From Dryocosmus kuriphilus (Eukaryota > Arthropoda > Insecta > Hymenoptera > Cynipidae), in NCBI GenBank assembly GCA_038277395.1, contig CM076195.1, forward strand, positions 156,417,594 through 156,481,593: DNA of 64,000 nucleotides, in the 5' to 3' direction. Below are positions 33,435-45,293 of the stretch, one piece after another (the first letter of the stretch is position 1; each line of letters opens with the position of its first letter). The notes below the pieces were generated by a model. That model saw nothing but the letters and a program-made list of their open reading frames with translations, had not been told where the DNA came from and did no database searches. The position numbers and the translations under genes are program-made.

Positions 33435-35583
33435 TTATAAATAAATGCTATTGATGTTCATAGTTTCCGTTTTTAAATTGATAGATATTTTAGAAAATTT
33501 ATTGATAAAAATAGATTCTAAAATTGGTCTTTTGTGAATATTATTTTCTCTAGATAAAATTTTAATATTTTTGTAGTCGAAATCAAAATAGTGTCCGAAG
33601 TGCCACGAATGTTGTGATAAACTTGTGTTTAAATTACCCAAAATACAATCTCTTTTATGTTCTGAAATTCGAGTTTTTAGACGGCGACCAGTTTCACCAA
33701 CATATACTTTATTGCATTGATGACATTTAATTAAATATACAACTCCCGATGGATCTTCAACCTTATCGAAATCTGTATTTTTATAAATAAAATTATTTAA
33801 ACTATGGTTGTTTTTAAAATAAACGTTTATGTTGAATTTTTTTAAAGACATTCGAAGTTGTTCAGAAAGATTTTGAATATATGGAAGAGTGATTCTTATA
33901 TCATTTTTGTTGAAAGAAGCTAGCCATTCACTTTTTTTATTATTAATAGAGGAGGTATTGTACGTTTCATGAATACGTTCTTTAATAATACTTTTAATAA
34001 AATCTAAAGGGTAATTATTTAGCTGAAGTATTTCTTGTATATATTTTAAGTTTTCTTTGTAAAATTTTTTATCACTCAATTTTAAGTTACGATCAACTAA
34101 ACCTTTGATTACTCCAATTTTATGACAATTCATGTGATGAGACTCAAAGTTTAAAAATCTACCAGAGTTTGTAGGTTTTTTGTACCAGTTAGTAATAAGG
34201 CAATTATATATTTTTATAATAGTTAGATCAAGAAAATTTAAATTGTTATTATTTTCAACCTCTATAGTAAATTGGATAGACTCTTCAATACTATCTAATA
34301 CCGAAAGCAGATCGTTTATTTTATTTGTTGGAACAATTGTGAAAATATCATCAACGTACCTTTTGTAAAAAATAGGCTTGAAAGATAATTTATTTAAAGC
34401 TCTAGTTTTAATGTCGTTTAAAACCAGATTAGAAACAATGGGAGAGAAAGGAGAACCCATTGGGCAACCTGAAATCTGTTGATAAAATTTGTTATCAAAT
34501 GAAAAAACAGTGTTATTGAAAATTGTTCGTGTAGCGATTAAAATTTCATTTTTTGATATTTTAGTTAAATTTCGATTCAAATTTAGTTTTTCTTCAATAC
34601 AATCTAAAGCCAAGTGTAAAGGTATACTATCGAACATGGAAACGACATCAAGAGATACTAAAGAATGTGTTTTTGGTACAATTCTGTTTTTTAATTTATT
34701 CTTAAAATAAAAACTATTTTTGACAAAAGACTTAGTTGTTGTTAAAGTGGGTTTAAAAATGTTAGATACAAATTTCGCCAAATTATAAGTAGTTGAGCCA
34801 ATTGTGGATACAATAAGTCTCCATTTTAAATTCGGTTTGTGAGTTTTAGGAAGATCATAAGCTTTTGCTACTGTACTGCTATGAGTTTCTAACATAAAGG
34901 CAGTTCTGTCATTAATGTAATTTTCTTTATGCCATCTAGTAACAATATCGTTACATTTGTTTTCAATTGTTGGAGTTAAATTAGTTTTAACATTTTTATA
35001 TAAGAGATTGTTTTTTAGAATATTCTCAATGGTAGTATTATAATCTGAACGATTAGCAGCAACGGTAATATTACTCTTACCTGCTTTAAAAAACATCAAA
35101 TCTTTGTGTTGAGATTGAAATTTTTTTACAAGATCAAATTTAGGATCGATATCTTTGAATTTATTGTGTTGAATGTGGTTTGATATTATTTGAGTGACTG
35201 TTTTTTGAATTTTACATTTTACATCATTGTCATTTAGACATCTGATAGAGTTTTCAACATTGGCAATAATTGTGTTGACTGGAATTTTGTTAGAATTATA
35301 ATGAACACCGAAATTACTACCTAGAGCTAAGGTCTATGCTCTCATTTGGGATTTCAACATTTGATATGTTTTTGAAACATTTGTTGATTCTGAAATCCTT
35401 TACATTACGATAGGATTCAGTTTTTTTAAGTTTTAATGAACTAAATTTTTTAATACAACTGTCCCTTTTGGAATATTTTAAATTTTGTAAACTTTTCTCT
35501 TGTGAACTAAAAAAATTGTGAATTGAAGGATCATTTACAGATCGGAGTATGTAAGATTTTAAAAAGTTTGCATTTTTTCCCAA
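33435..35583 (-). CDS. Penelope-like reverse transcriptase with GIY-YIG endonuclease
   Basis: The minus frame from 35099 encodes 554 residues; codons upstream to about 35320 are open in the same frame (IPVNTIIANVENSIRCL). After a frameshift near 35320 an N-terminal piece continues to 35583 (INKCFKNISNVEIP). Domain order: reverse transcriptase with YDLPKTHKPNLKWRLI, SLDVVSMFDSIPLHLAL, ISGCPMGSPFSPIVSNL and the catalytic FYKRYVDDIFTI, then LNFLDLTII. The C-terminal GIY-YIG nuclease has VVYLIKCHQCNKVYVGETGR, its Arg in RLKTRISEHKRDC, and ends RPILESIFINKFSKISINL. Both catalytic domains look intact, with the Cys pair typical of the family. Such elements use the nuclease for target nicking and priming. 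The single frameshift near the N-terminus and loss of the 5' end suggest it is inactive. Confidence 0.88.
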
Positions 35584-35639
35584 AAATTTAATGCTTTCTA
35601 CAATGTTATTAATTTCAATGTTATTAACTTAATCTGCTG

Positions 35640-37165
35640 TTTGCAATCTGCAATTACGACTGTCTCGAAACGTTTATAAGACAAAGGTCTTAAACAATTA
35701 TTCTCATTCAGCAATTAATTTTCACATTTGCCGCAACAAAAATAGCCTTAGTTTTGTTGGTTAACCGACATGTAAACATAAAGGCAATAAAGTCACAATG
35801 CGAAGAAGACAAGGTGTACTATTCGCTCCGTGAATACATAGGTTATAGTCAGCGCTACTGGTGGCTGAATTTGCAAAAAAGTGACCTCTGGGGTGTACTT
35901 CTATAACTTTGGCACGCGAAAACATGCGTAGAATACACAGATACCGTGTAAAAAACTAGTCAATTTCAAAAACATTTAAACTTGGAGTCAATGTTTTCTT
36001 AAAACTACTAATCAAATTCAAAAGCATTGATTGAAACCGCAAATGTTTTCGAAAATTCACTAGTATTTTTTTACCATACGGCGTACGGTATCCAGTACTA
36101 AAGTTATAGGATGCTATTTGCCCATTTAAAATACATTGTGGGGCGCTGCATATAAACTGTGTACGGAGTGAATGACGTACGACTAATTTTCCTCTCTTTC
36201 TATCTCTTTCGTTATCTATAACGTACTCAGTTTAGGCTCCATGAATGCTTTAATCGAATCTAGTGCAAATGTAGTATTTAAAAGAAATATTTTATCAGAA
36301 AATTATACAAAAATTGAAAGTCGATAGTCCAATTACTATAAGAAAAAAAATCATAGCTGATTTAGGAGAAGGCAGCTGATACATTTAATATAAGTTTGAA
36401 CCTCAATCGTAATATTTTATACATGCATTCCCTACTACTCGTTTTATAAAATAATAAATAAAAAATAAAAATTTTCTAGTGTGATTCTACGATAATTGTA
36501 ATCATAATTTTTTCACAACAATACACTAATTCTTATAGCAAAAAGTATCAAAAAATCATCTATTGATTTAATCATCTTATTAAGTATACTTAATTAAATA
36601 AGTGGAACAGCCGACTCTCAATCTATGTTAAATATTTTTACATCATCATACATCACCATGGCAAATAAAGTATTTACGAAATATGGAAAAATGAGTGATT
36701 TGCGATTGACGCAATTAAGTGAATGGCGAAAGAATAGAAAAAACTATCTAAAAAATGATTATTAATTTTTTTCACAATGTTCCACCAAATTTAAGATTCT
36801 GCAAAAATTTGAGAGTATAGAAAAAGACAAAATAAACAAAATAAATTTTTTTCAGCCCGTAAGTATTTATAGTTTTTCTTTTAAAAAATTTTGAAAGTTG
36901 AAAACTGTTCTAAAAAATTTGAATTTGACGCCAAAAAATTTGAAAAAATTCTGGTAGGTCGTCTTGGGCCCTTTTTAGGCCTACAAGGGCCCCCTGACTA
37001 CTTAGGGGCCTGAATCCTTATCCAGGGAAGTTTTTCATCAAGCCCTACATGGGGCCACTTTCCCTTTAGTGAAACCGTTGGCGGGGAGGGGGGAGATTCG
37101 ACCATGTTACCCGGCTAGGTTCTTTAAAAAAAAGGAACTGACAAGGTCCTGGCGAGTATTTATAT
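35640..37165. other. Spacer between Penelope copies, with a MITE-like repeat
   Basis: A possible ~360 bp inverted-end element lies at 35818-36177: 'attcgctccgtgaatac' at left pairs imperfectly with 'gtacggagtgaatg' at right. The stretch 36950-37110 is GC-rich with 'gggccc', 'aggcct' and 'ggggcc' palindromic strings. The last bases (37130-37165, 'ggtcctggcgagtattt') match the upstream region of gene A near 5875. No protein gene is seen. Confidence 0.45.
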
Positions 37166-38055
37166 ATAATATTAAGGAGAGATCGAATTTTCCTTCTTAA
37201 TAATTTAATGTCTGGGAATTAATGTAAATAAAAACCATTTTTGACACTTCCAGACTATGATATGAAGATGTTATTATTGACGTTTCGTCATTTAATGAAA
37301 TGACCTATTCAGAATACAGATGTTATCGATCTAATGGAAGCATGTAATGTATAATATGATAGTAGATTAAAAATATATAAATATAAGAAAATTGACTTAC
37401 TAAAAGTGTTGTGTGGTTTTCAATCCATTTTTACAATTTGATTTTTTACGGAAGAAGATGAAAAAGGATGTTCCGACGATTGGAGTAAAATTTGTGCAGT
37501 TTGTCAATAGAATCAAAATAATTAGATTTGTAATTGCTCCGAAAATTTTTGTAATAATCCCATAATTGTATCTGTATAAATAGTGATAAAATCATGTGAT
37601 AAGAAGGATAGAAGTGTAAATTTATAGATTATGGAAAGTGGAATAGAAATTGTTTTAGGTTATTGTAAGAAAACACACATAGTTTGATTTAGGAAATTTT
37701 AAGAGAACATAAATAGAGAGGCTTACCTTACAGAAAAAAGTGAAAAAAAAAGAGAAATCAGTGTTATTAAATCCATGGTGAATTTATATCAATTGTTATA
37801 AAATAAAAGTAAAAGGATTGAATCCTTGATGGAACGAGGCATAGTATACCTCGCCATCGTGGAAACATGGGTTGGCCATGGATAACAAGAAGGAAGTGAG
37901 AAAGGGAAAGAAGGCTATAGAAGGAGAACAAGATATGATAGAAAAGGAAGGAGAAAAAAGTGGAAGTGGGAAATTTAAAAGTAATTCTGCTAATATAAGA
38001 AACATCAGAGATTATATTAAAATATTTTATTCAAGAACATATCATAAACTGGATT

Positions 38056-38761
38056 CTAAAAGTTTAAGTCTGTTATTTTATTTAATGCTTTTTCCCCTTC
38101 TTTCTTAATGTAAACCATTTCCATAAAAGTTCTCTTACAATAATTTTGCTCCTTGTGTAAAATAGTAATGTCATCCCAATTTATAGCTGTAGAGTCACTA
38201 TTATGTAAAGAATGAATATGCTTTGCAATTTCTCTATGGTTTGTTTCACAATGATTTATGTTATTGTGATGTTCGTCTCTTCTAGTTTTTAAGGATCTTT
38301 TTGTTTGACCTATGTAAGATTGTCCACAAGAACAATTAAGTTTATATACCACATTACAATTTTCTAATTTTTCCAAAGGATCTTTATATAATTTTATAAA
38401 ATAATTAAATTTTGAAACAATTCTGAATACTGTGGAAATATTATAGCGTGAAAATAGTCTACGAATTGGATATGAAATTTGAGGATAAAAGTTAAATGAT
38501 AAAAATGTTTTTTTTAGAATCAATAATTAGAGGATTATCAGTTATAGAATTTGTGATGTTAATATTATTATTATTTAATTGAAATAGTCCAGAATTAATA
38601 TGTCTGTTAGTAAATTGTTCAGGATAATTGTTGTACCATAAGATTCTTTTAATAAAATTAATATTATCATGATGAAATTTTTTATCTGAAAGTAAGATTG
38701 CAGAATCAGTAATATTTTTAATAATATTGATTTTATGTTGAATAGGATGATTAGAGTTAAA

Positions 38762-38762
<1 letters not shown>
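38056..38762 (-). pseudogene. Penelope-like GIY-YIG endonuclease, 5'-truncated copy
   Basis: The minus frame at 38056-38523 includes IVSKFNYFIKLYKDP, then VVYKLNCSCGQSYIGQTKRS, TRRDEHHNN and REIAKHIHSLHNS, ending with KRTFMEMVYIKKEGEKALN. This is the GIY-YIG (here SYIG) endonuclease of a Penelope-like element, with the CSC pair. Degraded reverse-transcriptase C-terminal sequence continues to about 38762, where the TAA tract begins. The reverse transcriptase catalytic part is absent. The tail of this frame is repeated in inverted orientation at 43914-44096. Confidence 0.82.

Positions 38763-38764
<2 letters not shown>

Positions 38765-38828
<64 letters not shown>
38765..38828 (+). repeat. (TAA)n microsatellite, left of the LINE
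   Basis: About 64 bp of uninterrupted TAA/AAT repeat directly abuts the 5' end of the Dong/R4-like LINE. A matching tract (43886-43913) abuts its 3' end. Confidence 0.95.
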
Positions 38829-38829
<1 letters not shown>

Positions 38830-39139
38830 GCCTTTGACCAGGCCACCGGGCGCGTCCTCAGGTTGCGGATGGAGGAGTCCTGTACCAATGAATTCTGCTG
38901 AATATGGCTACAAAGTTAAATAAGCACTCGCGGACAATGGTCCAGGGATGGTCCCGAAGGAATAACCCCCAAGTCATGGGTGTGAACTACAGTGCTTAAG
39001 GGTGCATGGCACCAGGGATGTGGTGTCATAAACGGTGTCTCTAGGATACAGGGTCGCCTCCTAGAGTATTTAGACCTTACCTTCGCATGCGGGGCTCTGC
39101 GGGGGTGGACCTCCCTTTCCCTAGCTAACAAAAACCCTT

Positions 39140-42100
39140 ATGAAAAATTTTAAGAACTTTATTAAGCGGTGGTCGCTACCCGAAGATCGTCGGGTCCCTC
39201 CTAATAACACCGATCGCGGTGTAAATATTCGGGATGACAACGGCGAGTTCCGTAATGGACAGGCAACTCGGTCCATGTCACCCGAAGAAAATTCTGTCCA
39301 GCCAGAACATCGGCAAAAGGCGACAGGTGCCATGTCACCAGGCACAACTGCTGATGATGCTTCGGGCGATACTGAACGTCCGACCACTTCAGCAGGAATG
39401 TCGCAGCAGCGCATCAAATTTCAACCTCAGCATGATGAGTATTTGATGCGCTGCAAATTTGAAAATGAGTTAGGTGCGACCACTGCTTCACAGGACGGGA
39501 TAGCTTTTCGCCGAAAATTTGTGGCGAGATTTCCGGAATTACCGACAGTAACAGGAGATGACCTTAGTCGGAGAACACCTTTGATAACTCAGGAGAATCT
39601 CCTGCACAGAAGAACCATCAGCCGAATAAGATCTGAGGTTGAAACCGCACTCCAACAACAACAGGTGGGTACACAGACCAGAAAGCGGATATCATGGAAA
39701 ACCATGAATAAGGATGTGGTCAGATGTCATTTTGAAGCTTTTTTCGGCGGAGGGGTTGTGACGTATGAGCAGCATCGTCTCTTCATAGACCTTCATCCGG
39801 ATTTGGCTTCGAGGGTGACCCCCCAACATCTAGCTGACCAATTCCGCTCAATTGAGCGTCGTAAGCTCCTTTCCGTGGTCAAAATTGAAAATATCAAGAG
39901 GCGAGTGCAACAAAAACTTGCGCTCCCCGAAATGAGCCCCATGGAGGCGGTCGAGCGGGAGATTCTGCCTGAAATACAAGACGCTACAAATGGCCAGGAG
40001 CTTGACCCGGGGGATGTGGAACGAAGACTGTCACATAGTCGTCAGTCTTTAGGACTTCACCCCGCGGACCAGGCCCTTGCGGACTTGATTGAAGAGCTCA
40101 ATGAGGAGAGCTTGCGTCTTTTAGGGTACTTCACTGATGCCATCATAGAGTTTACAGAACAGGAACCATTCAAAAGGAGTGGTCTTCCAAAATTTAGGAT
40201 TAACAACGACCTTCTCCGGTTAGTTGGCAGCTTAAACAACCATATATTGCCTCTGTTCCTGCGTCAAGACATGAGCTTACAGCAGTTGCAGACTATTGCA
40301 TATTGCACTGCCGTCGCGTATGCCAGGACGTTGAGCATCAAAATCAAGCCTAGGGGAAATAACACCTACTTCCCCAGGAGTAAGTCAGATCCTCCGTGGA
40401 AGTTTAGGCTTCAAAACGAACGAAGTCAGCAAAATAAGAGCTAAACTTGGTCGGTTGTACCAATTTAGAAAGGGCAATCGGGCACAGGAGCTGACTCGCC
40501 ACGTGGAGGAAATCCTTCGTCCACTTAACATCAATCCAAGAATATCTAAAGATCTGGACGAAGTAATTGACTACTTTAGACAAAGGCGACACTTCAAGCG
40601 GTCTACCGCGAGAGGTTATGACAACAAGACCTTCCTACAGAATGAAAAGAAATTTTACCGTAAACTTTCTGATGGGGAAATGAATAATGCCAGTGAACCC
40701 CCAAGTGCTGAGGAGATGGCTGGATATTGGTCAAGTATCTGGGGTAATCATGTGTCAAGTGATCTGGACACGCCGTGGCTTGACCTCGAAAAGGACAGAG
40801 TTTCAGAACTGCCTGCGATGGATGATCTATCTATCACAGCTTCTGAGGTAACTCGCATCCTAAAGAGGGCAAAGAACTGGAAGGCGGCTGATTCGGACGG
40901 GGTGCACAGTTTCTGGTACAAGTATCTGGTGGCTTCGCACCCCGCTCTTGCAGGCGCTCTTCAGGCCATTCTAGACAATCCGGAACTTATGCCTTCCTTC
41001 ATGACAGAGGGAGTCACGTATATGATACCAAAAAAACCAGATCATAATAGTCCTAAAGACTATCGACCAATTGCCTGCCTTTCCACACTCTACAAGTGTC
41101 TCACGGCTATTATATCCGAAGGCATCTATAAACATTGCGAGGAGAACAATGTCCTCACACAAGAACAAAAGGGTCGCTGTCGAGGCTGCCGTGGTTGCAA
41201 AGACTTGGTTACAATTGACACTGTGGCCGTGTTGCATGCGAAGCACCACCAACGGAATTTGCACATGGCCTACATTGACTATAAACAGGCTTTTCCCTCG
41301 GTGCCCCACGACTATTTGCTTGAGGTTCTAAGGATATATAAGATCTGTCCAGGTGTGATTCAACTTCTGGATCACGCAATGAGCACCTGGTGCACGAAAA
41401 TCAGGTGTTTTAGTCGTGAAGCCGCGAGAGACACTCAGTCCTTGTCAATTAAACGAGGTATCTTCCAAGGTGACTGTTTCAGTTCATTATGGTTCTGTTT
41501 AGCCTTAAACCCTTTAAGCAGGACACTTAACACCACGTCCTATGGGTTCAATATTATGGCGGGAGTGTCTGAATCTCAGCTCACTCACCTCCTTTATATG
41601 GATGACCTTAAGATTTATGCTGGCTCAGAGTCCAAGCTGCAAAACTCTCTCAACATCTTACTGCAGTTTTCCAGCCACATCAGGATGAATCTGGGCCTGG
41701 ATAAATGCAGGAAACTGCATTTATCCCGCGGAGAGATGATCACACCACTGGAGGCGAATGATCATGATCTAATACAGACGATGATTGTTGGGGAGTCGTA
41801 TAGGTATCTCGGTATATTGCAGGCAAGAGGACCACTCCTGTCTGCAATGAAAAAGGTACTTAAGACTTCCTTTTCGAGACGACTGAGTTCGATCATGTCT
41901 ACCGGTCTCACTGCTAAGAACATCACCAAAGCAATTAACACCTTTGCTATCCCTCTCCTCACACACTCCTTTGGGTTATTATTGTGGTCTGAAACAGACC
42001 TTGAGGCTTTAAACCGAATCATCCGCTTGAAAATGTCTGAGCATCGGATGCATCACAAGAGGGCGGCTGTGTAGAGAATAGTCCTACCACGCAAGCTTGG

Positions 42101-43079
42101 GGGTAGAGGGGTTTTGGACGTTCGACGGCTTTGTGACTCACAGGTTACACAGCTACGCGAATACTTCCTCAACAGGACGAATATCCCGCTCTACGACTAC
42201 ATCTGTAGAGTAGATCTGTACACCCCTCTTAAGCTTGCAGTTGCTGATTACCAAAACATCGGATACCTAACTGTTGAACAACTTAATGCTCAATGGCGTG
42301 GTAAGCAACTGCATGGAAAGCACCCTCAAATACTAGATCTTCCATGCGTGGATACTAATGCTTCAAACCTCTGGCTAAAGCGGGGAGAACTCTTTCCGGA
42401 AACGGAGGGGTTCGTTATTGCTATCCAAGATGGAGTAACGAACACGAGGAACTATCAAAAGCATGTCCTCAATTTTAAGGCGGTCATTGATAAATGCCGC
42501 CTCTGTGGTAATCCAAATGAGACAATCGAGCACAACATTGATGGCTGTACGATGCTTGCCTCGCAAGAATATACCCGCAGACACAATGATGCTGCAGGGA
42601 TTATCTACCAACAGATTGCTCTAAATCCTGGTTTGCTAGAGGAACGTAAGCCTTATTATAAATACTCCCCTGTAAGAGTACTAGAGAACGAACATCATCT
42701 CCTCTACTGGGACAGGACTATCCTGACAGACCACCTGGTCAGGCATAATCGCCCAGACGTCCTCTGGTGGAACAAACATGAGCAACATGTCAGAATTATT
42801 AACATTAGTGTTCCCTTAAACCACAATATCCAACTTCGAGACACTGAGAAGATCCAGAAGTATGCGGAGCTGCGGTAGGAGATCATGGCCGTGAAGGGTG
42901 AAGAAGGTCACCATTCACCCGTAGTAATCTCCTCCACAGGGAACATTCACGTGAGATGCATTCAGCACTTGGAAGACCTGGGAGCTGGGAAATTTTTACA
43001 TTTTATACAGAAGGCGGTATTGCTTAACACCTGCCGCATCGTCCGGAGTTTTATGGGCGTTACCAACGATAGCGGCTAA
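39140..43079 (+). pseudogene. Dong/R4-type reverse transcriptase and endonuclease ORF
   Basis: One reading unit in three pieces. 39140-40444 (434 codons) is a charged N-terminus with two related ~75-residue helical repeats (HDEYLMRCKFENELG and NKDVVRCHFEAFFGG), possibly Myb-like DNA-binding units; no zinc finger is visible. After a frameshift near 40400 the frame runs to 43079 with in-frame stops at 42072 and 42876. It carries KNWKAADSDGVHSFWYK, YRPIACLSTLYKCLTAII, HMAYIDYKQAFPSVPH, IKRGIFQGDCFSSLWF and the catalytic LLYMDDLKIYA. A zinc knuckle (CRLCGNPNETIEHNIDGC) and the restriction-like endonuclease box RPDVLWWNK follow, and the piece after the second stop (QKAVLLNTCRIVR) matches the family's C-terminus. 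The protein would be about 1300 residues. Confidence 0.88.
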
Positions 43080-43558
43080 TCGTCTTCTGTAAAAAAGGCT
43101 ATCCCACGTACACTTTAAATGTTGACAACCCCACGTTATGCATTTTTAATATTTAAAAAAAAATTTTTTGACAGAGTTTTATTTAGTTTTATTATAATGT
43201 CTTGTGAATTTTATTTGTTTTTATTATAACTGGTTATTCATTGTTATTACTATGTTCACTATCATGTCGTGTATGTCCGTGTACATTTGTGAAGTTGTGT
43301 GTGTTGTACACCGCTCGAAATATTAATATATTAATTGAGTCGTTTGTCTCAGATGCCGGTTTAAAAAATCTTGACGAATGCTCTGGTTTCCATTCCCAGG
43401 TATGTCTGTGACTTTCTTTCTCTCGCTATCTCTCTCTTTGGGGAGTGCTTTTGCCCCCTTGGCACCTGGGATAAGCAATATCGCTTGAAATTTCTAACAT
43501 TAAAAAAGAATTGAGGACAAATGTCTCTGATAATGTTGCCTGTAAGGGAGCATTGTTC

Positions 43559-43560
<2 letters not shown>

Positions 43561-43607
<47 letters not shown>
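43561..43607 (+). repeat. Poly(A) run of 47 bases in the LINE 3' UTR
   Basis: An uninterrupted A47 tract lies ~280 bp before the LINE 3' boundary. Elements of this clade end in target repeat rather than poly(A), so this may mark a small retroposed insert or a polymerase slip. A poly-Phe frame on the minus strand is an artefact. Confidence 0.9.
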
Positions 43608-43609
<2 letters not shown>

Positions 43610-43885
43610 AGCAATGGTTCTTCGGGCGTCTGTTTGAGACATTTGTGAATTTCCTCAATTCAGAAAAACACCTCATACTTCAGGCATCACTTTACGCCTG
43701 AGCAAAAGCTGCGATGCTTCATGGTCCAGAGCAGGATTATTTTAATTATTTGACGAATGCGGAAGCAGAATAATTTTTGAAACCGCATCTGACACAAACG
43801 AATCTACTAAGCACTTACCGCGTTCGCGACCGTGTTTGGTAGCGAAGTACCGGGTCATGAGTACCTGTGGGAAGAGGTGGGCCCA

Positions 43886-43913
43886 TAATAATAATAATAA
43901 TAATAATAATAAT
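43886..43913 (+). repeat. (TAA)n microsatellite, right of the LINE
   Basis: About nine TAA units follow the LINE 3' end (gggccca) and run directly into the second, inverted Penelope-like copy at 'agtgactctacagc'. Confidence 0.95.
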
Positions 43914-44901
43914 AGTGACTCTACAGCTATAAATTGGGATGACATTACTATTTTACACAAGGAGCAAAATTATTGTAAGAGAACTTTTATGGAAATGGTT
44001 TACATTAAGAAAGGAGGGGAAAAAGCATTAAATAAAATAACAGACTTAAACTTTTACAATCCAGTTTATGATATGTTCTTGAATAACATATTTTAATATA
44101 ATCTCTGATGTTTCTTATATTAGCAGAATTATTTTTAAATTTCCCACTTCCACTTTTTTTTCTCCTTCCTTTTCTATCATATCTTGTTCTCCTTCTATAA
44201 CCTTCTTTCCCTTTCTCACTTCCTTCTTGTTGTCCATGGCCAACCCATGTTTCTCACATCAGTGTTTGCAGTTTTTCCACGATGGCGAGGTATACTATGC
44301 CTCGTTCCATCAAGGATTCAATCCTTTTACTTTTATTTTATAACAATTGATATAAATTCACCATGGATTTAATAACACTGATTTCTCTTTTTTCACTTTT
44401 TTCTGTAAGGTAAGCCTCTCTATTTATGTTCTCTTAAAATTTCCTAAATCAAACTATATGTGTTTTCTTACAATAACCTAAAACAATTTCTATTCCATTT
44501 TGGATAATCTATAAATTTACACTTCTATCCTTCTTATCACATGATTTTATCACTATTTATACAGATACAATTATGGGATTATTATAAAAATTTTTGGACC
44601 AATTACAAATTTTAATTATTTTGATTCTATTGACAAACTGCACAAATTTTACTCCAATCGTCGCAACATCCTTTTTCATCTTCTTCCGTAAAAAATCAAA
44701 TTGTAAAAAATGGATTGAAAACTACACAACATTTTTAGTAAGTCAGTTTTCTTATATTTATATATTTTTAATCTACTATCATATTATACATTACATACTT
44801 CCATTAGATCGATAACATCTGTATTCTGAAGAGGTCATTTCATTAAATGACGAAACGTCAATAATAACATCTTCATATCATAGTCTGGAAGTGTCGAAAA
44901 T
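43914..44901 (+). pseudogene. Penelope-like 3' end, inverted copy
   Basis: The first ~180 bp encode the same nuclease tail as 38056 (INWDDITILHKEQNYCKRTF, then EMVYIKKGGEKALN). The rest is the 3' non-coding region, ending at 'cttcatatcatagtctggaa' (44874-44893), whose complement starts the left copy at 37237. The copy is 5'-truncated at 'aatagtgact', a point that also reads aat in the other copy, so short homology to the TAA tract may have guided the joint. Confidence 0.8.
44826..44860 (+). ncRNA. Hammerhead-ribozyme-like motif at Penelope 3' end
   Basis: The order is CTGAAGA, a 7 bp stem (GTCATTT with AAATGAC, loop CATT), then GAAA and CGTCA. This follows the hammerhead order CUGANGA-stem II-GAAA-stem III-NUH, with one extra G before stem II and almost no stem III. 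Penelope-like elements are known to carry hammerhead motifs in their LTR-like ends. Related blocks sit in this window at about 31345-31385, 32888-32925 (minus), 57520-57560 (minus), 60655-60690 (minus) and 61395-61430. Self-cleavage is not shown. Confidence 0.4.
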
Positions 44902-45293
44902 GAGTATTTATATGTATTTTAAATGAAATATGTTAAACTATAAAAGGGGACTAATGAGACTTTAAAATATGGGCATTTATTATTATTTATGAACATATAA
45001 AATCTAACTATCTATGTACTAGTATTAGGTTTCGTTTGATTAGAGCAGCTTGAAGATGTTTATTTGATTTCCTAATTTTTTTCATGTCCAAAAGATTCAC
45101 GTTGCCTCCACAATTGTAAAATCAAACAAATTCTGAAGCTTTTATGAGTAGTCATTCAAGTAGGTATAAATAGGGCTCAGATATGATACGACAACGTTCG
45201 TTCTTCGACTAAGTTTTCAATAACCTATGTTAGTAATTACCGTTCACGAAATTCATCTAAACCAGTATTCTATAAGGATCCCTATACAGAAAA
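44902..45293 (+). promoter_or_regulatory. Gene B promoter and 5' UTR
   Basis: The sequence is homologous to 5880-6266 upstream of gene A. A TATA box (tataaata) is at 45165-45172, 122 bp before the start codon. Conserved blocks are 'agagcagcttgaagatg' and 'accgttcacgaaattcat'. The distal part of this promoter was separated from it by the composite insert ending at 44901, which may have changed its control. Confidence 0.68.

Larger units (their letters stand above)
38829..43885 (+). mobile_element. Dong/R4-like LINE in a TAA repeat, 5057 bp
   Basis: TAA repeat borders both ends, and the element has a 5' UTR, one long ORF and a 3' UTR. Dong elements of insects are known to insert into TAA repeats, and the encoded protein has the single-ORF reverse transcriptase plus restriction-like endonuclease layout of that clade. 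The 5' UTR has 'gccaccgggcgcgtcctcag', of a style often seen in arthropod LINEs. It appears full length but is disabled by a frameshift and two stops. Confidence 0.85.
37166..44901. mobile_element. Composite insert: inverted Penelope 3' ends around a LINE
   Basis: The 12-base GAGTATTTATAT occurs at 37154-37165 and 44902-44913, flanking the block. Sequence left of it matches the distal promoter of gene A and sequence right of it continues that promoter in gene B, so the block is an insertion. Inside, 37237-38205 and 43914-44897 are ~970 bp inverted copies of a Penelope-like 3' end. A (TAA)n tract joins them, and that tract holds a Dong/R4-like LINE. Order of events by nesting: Penelope pair first, LINE second. 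Confidence 0.82.

Noticed and set aside
37872..38108. Lys/Glu-rich 78-codon plus-strand frame
   Set aside because: It lies in the 3' non-coding end of the Penelope copy and its inverted twin at 44160-44300 has no matching open frame of that kind.
38765..38828. TAA tract as a CRISPR-like or regulatory array
   Set aside because: Plain trinucleotide microsatellite with no spacers.
43361..43642. Minus-strand frames with poly-Phe
   Set aside because: They are translations of the A47 tract in the LINE 3' UTR.
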